Below, one piece after another: positions 56,567 through 64,000 of a stretch of 64,000 bases of DNA. How positions within the stretch are numbered: position 1 is the first letter of the stretch; every line of letters starts with the position of its first letter. A model generated the notes under the pieces. The model was not told the origin of the DNA. It did no database searches and saw only the letters and a program-made list of their open reading frames with translations. A program made the translations under genes and the position numbers. Source of the stretch: Mucidula mucida (Eukaryota; Basidiomycota; Agaricomycetes; Agaricales; Physalacriaceae); NCBI GenBank assembly GCA_015501055.1, contig JADNYV010000090.1:62001-126000 (forward strand), read 5' to 3'.

Positions 56567-59533
56567 TTACTCACGTCCCACCATCTCCTCGTTGTAGTTT
56601 TCCAACTTGTCCTCGTCGTCTCCATCTCCATCCATCTCTGCATCCTCGGTGACTTGCGGAAGAGGAACGAACGCAGGGGCAGCAGGGTCCAGACCACCCT
56701 GAAGAGTAATCGTGCCGACGACAGGGACCGCGGGACCGGTAGTGCTGCCCGATCCGGAGGCAGACGCGACTTGGTTGGAATTGGATATAGTCGCGTCCTT
56801 GGTACGGGGTGCCGTGATGGTGTTGGATGGCTGGATGCACGACTCGGGGAATGGGAGACGACTGCGCTGGTGGATCCTTGGAACGCGCCCTCCGTTCATG
56901 CGGCTAGCCAATTGCGCGTCGTCGATTTCCTGCTTCCTTTCCTTCTGCAACTTCCTTCCCATCGAAATCCTCATCTTAAACTTCTGCTCCCTTTCCTCCT
57001 TTTCCAACAACAACTGCGTCACCATCTTCCTCAAGCGCTCCAACTCCTCCTGGTCAACGCGAGCCTGGGTTACTTTGGCGGGTAGTGGTGGAAGAAGGTC
57101 GTCGATGGTGACAGGACCGTTGTTGGGGACAATGACGGTTCCGTCGCGTTTAATGGTGGAGAGTTGTTTGAGGATGGTGGGGTCGTCGTTATACTGGACG
57201 CGGAAGAAGCGACTGCCGTGAGGACGAGCATACGTGGCCGGCCAGCTACCTCCTCTAGCCACGTCGCGGGCAATGACTTCTTCGTCGGCGATACCCTGGA
57301 GCTGGGCGCGGACCCAGTATTCATACACGCCCGAGTTGCCATGTACCAAGAGTCCATGAGGACCAAGGCACATAATATGGGCGTGTCCGTTGTATCTGGC
57401 ATCGACTGGGGCCATGTTGCGACGAGTGTAGGTGGTGTGGTGACGAGGTTTGGGTGGTAGAGAGGCGATGTGGATAGAGAGGTCGTCGAGTAGATCGGTG
57501 ATGAAGGCGGGGATGGATTGTTTGACTGATAGAGGTGCTGTGCTCTGGGATTTCGACTTCCCAGAACCACGACCTTTATAGCACCGGGATGAATGGTGAG
57601 CGGGCGGACATCTTCCGCATTTCCGTGGTGTGCTAACCGTCTCCATAGCTTGCAGGTCTACTTGTAAATCGCCTGTGTCAATACTATTGATCTTGTTTTT
57701 CAAATCCTTTGCGTGTTTAACTCCTTGGACTTCAAGATAATCCTGAAATGCGACGAATTTCTCGACGTCTCGGTAGGGAAGCCAGGTACGATCGCCTGCA
57801 GCCCATTCGACTTCAAATTTCGCACTCGTTCCTCGTCCACGATGATCCAGTATACTTTTCACTTGCCATTCGGGTTCTTTTTCTGTTGAGAACCCAAGCT
57901 GATCGTGTTTTCGTCCAGGGAACAACCTGTCATCATTTGGAACATGAACTCGAAGCCTCGACGCGTGGAAAACAGGATGAATTCCTCGTCGCTTCAAATC
58001 AGGCGGAAGCTCGACCCGGTAAGAGTTATTTCCAAAGTCTTCGAGAATTTCATATGGACCAATGTATTTAGGTATCAGCTTGCGAGCGAGTCCCTTCGGA
58101 AACTTGATGTTCTCCGCGGATAGGTAGACTAGGTCACTTTTTTCAAACGGAGCGGGGCGCCGTCTACGATTAGCGTCGCGAATTTGCTTCACGCGGGCAG
58201 CAAGGATCGCGTCATGCGCCTCGATAATTGCAGACTTGACTTGCAGAGCAAACTTTGTGACACCGGGGTATTTAGAATCTGTCGGTGAGTTCCAAATCAT
58301 ACTTCGAGGCATACGACCTGTATTGATGAAGAACGGCGCGTAGCCCGTGCTATCAGAACGAGCGGTATTGATTGCAAATTCAATACTCGGTAACTTCTGT
58401 ACCCAATCTTTCTGGTCGGGCGAAATACAGTTTCGTATCATCTGCGTGACTGTTCGGTTCGCTCGTTCAGTCGATCCATCAGTTTGGGGATGGTAAGCAC
58501 TTGACATCTTGAGATTGACGCCGAGGAGCTTATGGAGATGTTTCCAGAAGTTACTGGTGAACAAGACATCACGATCGGACACGATGTGGCGCGGTAAGCC
58601 GTGGTGTTTGTATATCTCCGCAAATATCAACTCAGCAATCTGGGCAGCTGTATAGTCCGTTCGACTAGGTATCAAGTGCACCATTCCAGACATCAAATCA
58701 ATGACAACCGTGAGCGAATTGAAAATGCCATCTCGGTTCTTGGACTCAGGCAGCGGACCGACAAAGTCAATGCCAATTGACTCCCATGGATACGAGGGTA
58801 CTTCAAGCGAGTTGAGTAGCCCGTACGGTCGCTGATTGTTAGGCTTACTCCGTTTACAGGTAGCGCAACTATCACAGAACGCGTGTACATCATGATTTAC
58901 GGTTTTCCACCATACATGATTACGCAGGTACGCGGTAGTTTTACTCGGTCCTAGATGAGCTAACAATGAGTGCGCTTCAGAGATGATAATCTCGCGTAGA
59001 TTACGCCCATCGATGACGACTTTCTCAGGAATGCAAAGGAGATCTCGGCCTTGCTCCTGCAGATAGAGGAGTCCATCTCGAACAAGAAAGTTCTTAAACT
59101 CCTTTGGACTCAAAATGATTTTGCTGAGCAAGGTATCTTTCGAATAGTTCAATTTCATGATCTCTAACAGATCTATTCCTAGGAGTTTCTCGTTCACAAT
59201 GCCAACAAGTGAACTCTTCGGCGCAGATTCTGTTTCGACTGGACGTGCTTCCGGATTAGGCAAGTCTTTTTCCGGATTAGGAAGTGGCGAGTCGGTAAGT
59301 GAATTGTGTACACTCCCGCCCTCCATTCGTTCCTCTGGCGCTTTAGGGCCTTTGAGAACGAATTTCCCAACCATTCGCTTGGCAAACGCCTCAGACTCGG
59401 TCAGCGGTTTCGGCGCGCGAGCCGTCTTCGCGGACGGTTCCCACTGTGCCTTCGCACCGGTTTTGCTGCGTGTGGCCATTGCGTTGGCTTCAACGCCCAC
59501 GTAAACTGGCATAGTGATGGCTAACGACGCCAT
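56567..59533 (-). CDS. Integrase and chromodomain polyprotein part, with long C-terminal extension
   Basis: The first ATG of this frame is at 59533 (MASLAITMPVYVG), although the frame is open further upstream. The integrase finger (H-x-H, C-x2-C; FCDSCATCKRSK) is followed by the catalytic core. Its acids are in GIDFVGPLP, SDRDVLFTS and TDGSTERANR (D, D, E). The C-terminal domain has YIGPYEILEDFGNNSYRVELP, and a chromodomain (EPEWQVKSILDHRGRG, then WLPYRDVEKF) lies near residues 555-605. About 385 residues follow. They include a short Cys/His stretch (RKCGRCPPAHHSSRC), a coiled coil (about 57000-57060, EELERLRKMVTQLLLEKEER) and an acidic end. No internal stop is seen. Confidence 0.88.
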   Translation of the reverse strand: MASLAITMPVYVGVEANAMATRSKTGAKAQWEPSAKTARAPKPLTESEAFAKRMVGKFVLKGPKAPEERMEGGSVHNSLTDSPLPNPEKDLPNPEARPVETESAPKSSLVGIVNEKLLGIDLLEIMKLNYSKDTLLSKIILSPKEFKNFLVRDGLLYLQEQGRDLLCIPEKVVIDGRNLREIIISEAHSLLAHLGPSKTTAYLRNHVWWKTVNHDVHAFCDSCATCKRSKPNNQRPYGLLNSLEVPSYPWESIGIDFVGPLPESKNRDGIFNSLTVVIDLMSGMVHLIPSRTDYTAAQIAELIFAEIYKHHGLPRHIVSDRDVLFTSNFWKHLHKLLGVNLKMSSAYHPQTDGSTERANRTVTQMIRNCISPDQKDWVQKLPSIEFAINTARSDSTGYAPFFINTGRMPRSMIWNSPTDSKYPGVTKFALQVKSAIIEAHDAILAARVKQIRDANRRRRPAPFEKSDLVYLSAENIKFPKGLARKLIPKYIGPYEILEDFGNNSYRVELPPDLKRRGIHPVFHASRLRVHVPNDDRLFPGRKHDQLGFSTEKEPEWQVKSILDHRGRGTSAKFEVEWAAGDRTWLPYRDVEKFVAFQDYLEVQGVKHAKDLKNKINSIDTGDLQVDLQAMETVSTPRKCGRCPPAHHSSRCYKGRGSGKSKSQSTAPLSVKQSIPAFITDLLDDLSIHIASLPPKPRHHTTYTRRNMAPVDARYNGHAHIMCLGPHGLLVHGNSGVYEYWVRAQLQGIADEEVIARDVARGGSWPATYARPHGSRFFRVQYNDDPTILKQLSTIKRDGTVIVPNNGPVTIDDLLPPLPAKVTQARVDQEELERLRKMVTQLLLEKEEREQKFKMRISMGRKLQKERKQEIDDAQLASRMNGGRVPRIHQRSRLPFPESCIQPSNTITAPRTKDATISNSNQVASASGSGSTTGPAVPVVGTITLQGGLDPAAPAFVPLPQVTEDAEMDGDGDDEDKLENYNEEMVGRE

Positions 59534-62500
59534 ATCAGACACAGGATGGTCCTCGTCGTGACGTGCATACTCTGATGGTGCGCGTTCCGTCCCGGTGCGT
59601 CGTTCGAGTATATCCGCGACAGGGCATCACTCAAGACGTTTTCAGCACCGGGAACGTAGACGACCTCGAAGTCAAAGTCGGACAAGGACTCCATCCAACG
59701 GGCCTGGCGTCCCGACAGGTTCTTCTGCTTTAGAAGGTGAATTAACGATTTATGATCTGTATACCACTTAAAGTGACAACCTTGCAGGACATCGCGATAC
59801 CGCTTCATGGTTTCAACACCAGCGAACATTTCCAGCTCGTGAACCGGATAGTTCTGCTGGGCCGGATTCAACTTGGCAGAATAGAATGCGGCGATCGCGG
59901 CGGTCTTCCAGTCATCGCCTTGGCTAACGACGCCTGAAATTCCAGTGCTGCATGCGTCGGTTACGATGTTGATTGTCGCCTCATCGGGACCATAACGTAG
60001 AGGTTTACGATGGTGATTACGGTAAGCCTCAACGTACTCTTTAACTTCAAGAAATGCGCGCTGATGAGTCTCGTTCCAGCGGAACGGAACCTCCTTCGAC
60101 GTGAGACTATGCAGGACTCCCATCGGAATACGGACATTCGCAACATTATCAGCAAGGTACCCGACTGCACCAAGGAAACCCTGTAAGAGTTCCTTACTTG
60201 TCGGAACCTTCCAAGTCTTGACACTATCCACTTTAGCTGGATCCATTCGGATCCCCGCACCATCAATGATATGGCCAAGAATGTGAAGTTCTTTGGGCAT
60301 TATCTGACATTTCTTCTTACTGAGGTAAAATTTCTCCCGATGCAGTATGTCAAACACAATCTTACAATGTTTGATGTGATCTTCCAGAGTATCGGAGTAT
60401 ACCACGATATCATCAAGGTACACGTCGACGAACACGCCGAGATATGGCGAGAACGTGTGGTTCATCAATGCCTGACATGTCGCCGGACCATTGGTATCAC
60501 CTTGGACCAGTACCAGGCTCTCAATCACGCCGTCGGGTGTGGTGATCCCGTTACGATGTACGTGAGCATCAATGGTGCGCATCTGCTCATAACCACTCTG
60601 TAGGTCGAACATCGAGACGTACTTGTGGCCGGCAACGCGCCAGAGCATCGTCGGGATTGCAGGTAAGGGTGCAGACATCTTTACAGTATTTGCATTCCGC
60701 TCACGAAAGTCCACAACGCAGCGCAGTTCTGGTTGATCTTTCGGCCGATGCGGCTTGTAGATACAGAGCATGGGAACCGTGTTACGTGCGGTAGACACGC
60801 GCCACCGTCCCGTGGCAATATAATCATTCTTCTTCTGAATCCATTGTGCTTTCAAGGCTTCAGGACACCGCGACGGTCGCCAAGAGTAGACCTTGTTCTC
60901 GTCTATGAGAGGAACCTCATGGTTGATAGCTCGGAGCGGCGGTAATAGTGTCTTCGCCGCGTCGACAAACAGCGGGTCAGCATACTCCAGAAGATGCTGT
61001 CGGACATCCTCCAGCCGTTCTTCGCTAAGTTCCGCTATCCGAGCATCAATCTGGCTCACATTAACACCTTCTATAGGCACGGAGACTTCACTCCCAATGT
61101 TCAGGTGATACTCATTGACTCCAAACGACACCTTGTGCTGAAACAGGAAAGGTGTTCCCAGAATCAAGTCATAATTCGCCAGGTTAATTATATCAAAGTA
61201 ACGTTGTTCCCGAATACCCTGATATTCGAACAGTGCTCTCGTGCCATGATTAATCTTCGAGCGTGATCCCTGTACCGCCAGATGTAATGCGAGTGGTTTC
61301 TCCAGTTGTATCTTCTTAACACAAAGCTGATCTGCCAATGTAGTGGACATAAAGTCACCAAGCGAACCAGAGTCCACCAAGGCACGAGCAGTATGCCCTC
61401 CAATCTGGACTGCAATAACGAGTGGGCGGGGCACCAAACGTTTAAAGTCACGTGCGGATCCTGCATTCCTCTCGATTGCGCCGACATACAGATGATCGAC
61501 AGGGTCATCCTCAGTCTCGAAGTAGAAGTCAGGATCGGACCAGAATTCGGCGCGACTACAATGAGTACGCAGCTTCTCGATCTGTCGCATCCACCAGTTC
61601 CCGAGCGATAGGCGAGAGTTCAAGATCTCCGTCCAATTAATATAGAACGTCATCTGGAGCCTAGTGTCCGTGATGCTGAACACAGTTCCTTCAACGTCAC
61701 AGAACTCTACGTCGAAGCGTGAACGCGAATGAACCCATTGGTTCAGGAACTCACGGACCAGGCCAAGAAGAACATCTCCACCCGCTTTGGGGAACATCGT
61801 GTATGGCAACGGAAGCGACTGCTGATTAGCCATGCGGAACCGGTACATCCAGTACCACACGGACAACTCCTGACCTTTCAGAGCATCAACAGGGATCTTG
61901 ACACCCGCGGAAGTACCATCAGGTAGGTCTTCATCATGATAGCTGTCAACCAGCACATATTCATTACTTGATATGTTGTATAGGCTGAAACGAGAGTCAT
62001 CGTCTGGCGTATCTGGATCGCCGGGATAAGGTCCGCCTCGCTCCAAATCTTCAAGGTGAAAATCACTCAGAAGTGGCCCAATCCACCGGTGAGTCCATTT
62101 TTCAATGTCCTCCTCAGTAAACATATTGAAGAAAGGCTCAGACTCCCAGTAGTCACGTATAACGGGTCGTTCCGTCAGCTGGGGAAGCAGTTGAGGTTCA
62201 AATGCCTTTGGTAAGTCATCTAGATCATTAATCAACATATGATTAAGTTGAATCTGTGTCTGATCTTCCACAGACGATGCTTCGCGATTGAGACGTTCAG
62301 TCTCTGTCACGTCAAACCGAATACTCGCGGCACGGAGGCCAGGAGGCGCTGTGCGACTTCCAGAGGCGGAGTTCCGAGTTGGACAGTTCCTTGAGACGTG
62401 TCCAGTCTCATGGCACTCAAAACACCTTCCTTCTGCAATGTGCTCATCACGCTCCTTCTGCGAGAGACGGTTTGGCTGGGCAGAATTGCCACCTTTCTTC

Positions 62501-64000
62501 CCTTTGTAAGGGTTGTTCTTCGGTGGAGCCGGCTTCGACCAACGACGTGTCGAGTTCACGGGACGTTTTCCCCATCGTTCCAGGCCCTCATCAGTAGAAG
62601 TCTGACGCGCCGGCTTTGGAGAATAGTCACGTTTGGGCCGCGGGATCTGGTTATACTTGTTATTCTCACTTTGGAAGTTGGTACGTCGTTGATTTCCACG
62701 TTGTTGGTGATTATAATTCCGACGACTTGTAGCTTCGTTCGAGCTCAGAACTTGTTCAACTGTTTCCGCCATGTCTAGGATTTGGTCCCAGGTACATGTC
62801 TCCGCGTGGTATCCACGAAGCTTTAACTCATTCTGGATTGAAATGCGCAGACCCTTGAACAGTTTCAGGACACGCGCACGATCCGATTCATCACTCAGAA
62901 TGTGATACAGATCATCAAGCTCATACGCGTAATCACGAACGGTTCGACTACCTTGGCGGCAGGTATCAACTTGATCCCGTAGATCCGTGAGGAAATCCTT
63001 CGGGAAGCAATAGTTAAACATCTCGTTGAAGAAGTACGTGAGTTTCCATTGCCAGTAGTCTCGATGAACCATCTTATCATAGAACCGTCTCGCTTTGCCT
63101 TCGAGGAAACGAGAGACGTTGAACACGTCGCGACTCGATTTGTCATTTAACATCTCAAGGTAAACATCACATTCAGAAATGAACCGACTAACGAGATGTA
63201 CATCAGGTGTTCCGTCATACGACTTTGGCTCAATAGGTTTCGCGCGACTAAAGCGATAATTGCCACGGCCACGACCATTGCCAGACTCATCCGAGTCAGA
63301 GCTCGACTCCGAGCCGTCAGAGGATTCGGTTGATGACTCTGAGCTGCTCGAGTCCGAACTATCACTTGGATTATTGGATGGCTGTGCCTTCCGCGACGAC
63401 CGCTTCTTCTTGGCTGCCTGCTTCTTCTTGGATGCCTGCTTCTTGGCGGGCGACTTCTTCCTGGATGTGTGTCTCTTAGGAAGCGTTGATCCACCTTTCC
63501 AGTTGGCGGCACCACGAAGAGCCTGAGCTAAGAAGCTGTTCGTCGGAACCTGGGTACTTGGAACGTTCTGAACGAATCCTCCAGCTGTCGATTGAACAGC
63601 TGGCTGATTACCGTTGATTATGGTGCGTGTTCGCGCCATATTGCTGTTGATTAGGTTCTGAATCACCGGTTGGACTGATGCAGACATGCGACTGCTGTTA
63701 CGTGACCTCTCGCTGGGTGCTGGAGCTGTAGATTCACGTTCAGGGTGTTTCTTAGCCTTCTGAGAAGCTTCCATACTATTATTGTTGTCTACAACTTCTT
63801 CAATGGTAACAGTTCGCTTCAGACCCGGCTTTGGATTGGTGGGTGCCGGTGCGGAATTCTTGTTTGCATTCTCAGGACGTCTCGGACCCGGCTTTGGCAA
63901 GTTGACAGGTTCTGATTCAGAACTCGAGCTGTCATCGATGTCATCTTCGTCCGTTACTTCCTCAATAGTAACCGGACGTCTTGCACTTGGCTTTGGCTTC
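59521..64000 (-). CDS. Gag, protease, reverse transcriptase and RNase H, partial at 5' end
   Basis: The frame is open from the window edge (about 63999) to the stop at 59521, nearly 1500 residues, so the true start is outside. The N-terminus repeats a TVTIEEV-like motif and is rich in Lys and Ser. Gag core residues are near 62800-63200, and the zinc knuckle CFECHETGHVSRNC is at about 62400-62440. Protease ALVDSGSLGDF is near 61380, RT YLDDIVVY near 60415, and RNase H TDACSTG and TDHKSL near 59950 and 59750. It overlaps the integrase frame by a few bases in the -1 frame, and that frame stays open well upstream of the overlap. Expression may use -1 frameshifting, or one base may be missing near 59600. 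Confidence 0.88.
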   Translation of the reverse strand, partial: KPKPSARRPVTIEEVTDEDDIDDSSSSESEPVNLPKPGPRRPENANKNSAPAPTNPKPGLKRTVTIEEVVDNNNSMEASQKAKKHPERESTAPAPSERSRNSSRMSASVQPVIQNLINSNMARTRTIINGNQPAVQSTAGGFVQNVPSTQVPTNSFLAQALRGAANWKGGSTLPKRHTSRKKSPAKKQASKKKQAAKKKRSSRKAQPSNNPSDSSDSSSSESSTESSDGSESSSDSDESGNGRGRGNYRFSRAKPIEPKSYDGTPDVHLVSRFISECDVYLEMLNDKSSRDVFNVSRFLEGKARRFYDKMVHRDYWQWKLTYFFNEMFNYCFPKDFLTDLRDQVDTCRQGSRTVRDYAYELDDLYHILSDESDRARVLKLFKGLRISIQNELKLRGYHAETCTWDQILDMAETVEQVLSSNEATSRRNYNHQQRGNQRRTNFQSENNKYNQIPRPKRDYSPKPARQTSTDEGLERWGKRPVNSTRRWSKPAPPKNNPYKGKKGGNSAQPNRLSQKERDEHIAEGRCFECHETGHVSRNCPTRNSASGSRTAPPGLRAASIRFDVTETERLNREASSVEDQTQIQLNHMLINDLDDLPKAFEPQLLPQLTERPVIRDYWESEPFFNMFTEEDIEKWTHRWIGPLLSDFHLEDLERGGPYPGDPDTPDDDSRFSLYNISSNEYVLVDSYHDEDLPDGTSAGVKIPVDALKGQELSVWYWMYRFRMANQQSLPLPYTMFPKAGGDVLLGLVREFLNQWVHSRSRFDVEFCDVEGTVFSITDTRLQMTFYINWTEILNSRLSLGNWWMRQIEKLRTHCSRAEFWSDPDFYFETEDDPVDHLYVGAIERNAGSARDFKRLVPRPLVIAVQIGGHTARALVDSGSLGDFMSTTLADQLCVKKIQLEKPLALHLAVQGSRSKINHGTRALFEYQGIREQRYFDIINLANYDLILGTPFLFQHKVSFGVNEYHLNIGSEVSVPIEGVNVSQIDARIAELSEERLEDVRQHLLEYADPLFVDAAKTLLPPLRAINHEVPLIDENKVYSWRPSRCPEALKAQWIQKKNDYIATGRWRVSTARNTVPMLCIYKPHRPKDQPELRCVVDFRERNANTVKMSAPLPAIPTMLWRVAGHKYVSMFDLQSGYEQMRTIDAHVHRNGITTPDGVIESLVLVQGDTNGPATCQALMNHTFSPYLGVFVDVYLDDIVVYSDTLEDHIKHCKIVFDILHREKFYLSKKKCQIMPKELHILGHIIDGAGIRMDPAKVDSVKTWKVPTSKELLQGFLGAVGYLADNVANVRIPMGVLHSLTSKEVPFRWNETHQRAFLEVKEYVEAYRNHHRKPLRYGPDEATINIVTDACSTGISGVVSQGDDWKTAAIAAFYSAKLNPAQQNYPVHELEMFAGVETMKRYRDVLQGCHFKWYTDHKSLIHLLKQKNLSGRQARWMESLSDFDFEVVYVPGAENVLSDALSRIYSNDAPGRNAHHQSMHVTTRTILCLIWRR

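Larger units (their letters stand above)
56200..64000 (-). mobile_element. Ty3/Gypsy chromovirus of a second family, partial at window end
   Basis: Two long overlapping frames code Gag to RNase H and integrase to chromodomain. The 5' LTR and Gag start lie beyond 64000. The 3' LTR is left of 56537 and its outer end cannot be placed without its partner. Sequence, domain spacing and C-terminal extension are unlike the three copies at 9-38 kb. The long open frames suggest a young element. Confidence 0.9.

Noticed and set aside
56507..57221. Plus-strand frames of 169-192 codons
   Set aside because: They are antisense shadows of the C-terminal extension of the integrase polyprotein, which has recognisable domains in the same continuous minus-strand frame.

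Overview
The window looks like a gene-poor, repeat-rich region of an agaricomycete (mushroom-forming basidiomycete) genome. The evidence is short GT-AG introns of about 45-60 bases, basidiomycete-type families (FunK1 kinase, DUF6699-like, MYND, F-box), secreted GH7 cellobiohydrolases of the kind used in plant cell wall decay, and many chromodomain Ty3/Gypsy retrotransposons. All calls are by eye. Family names rest on motifs I recognise, not on searches.

Layout. 0.3-5.5 kb: an F-box gene, a convergent DUF6699-like gene and a MYND-finger gene. 5.84-22.33 kb: a large DNA transposon with 24-bp inverted termini, a perfect 6-bp target duplication (CAACAA), subterminal repeat arrays, a spliced DDE integrase-type transposase with an HTH domain, and two multi-exon minus-strand genes I cannot name. 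It is split by a 6-kb Ty3/Gypsy element (8902-14879, target duplication CTGTG) that lies in an exon of one cargo gene. 22.5-24.1 kb: a broken FunK1 kinase pseudogene, cut off by the next retroelements. 24.1-38.8 kb: two related Ty3/Gypsy copies in a giant inverted arrangement, each carrying the same 1092-bp hAT-like non-autonomous element at the same site. 39.6-43.2 kb: an unknown gene, a PKA-like AGC kinase and a rhodanese-like gene. 43.5-46.9 kb: a second, decayed copy of the F-box plus DUF6699-like pair. 48.8-53.8 kb: a tandem GH7 pair, one intact and one decayed. 55.2-55.6 kb: remains of a membrane-protein gene. 56.2-64.0 kb: a different, much better preserved chromodomain Ty3/Gypsy element on the minus strand that runs off the window.

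The main biological point is the 5.84-22.33 kb element. Its DDE transposase, subterminal arrays and repeated promoter-like cassette form one unit. Its ends (5'-TAT...ATA-3') and 6-bp duplication fit what I remember of the IS3EU superfamily. The second theme is duplication followed by decay, seen in the F-box/DUF6699 pair, the GH7 pair and the retroelement palindrome.
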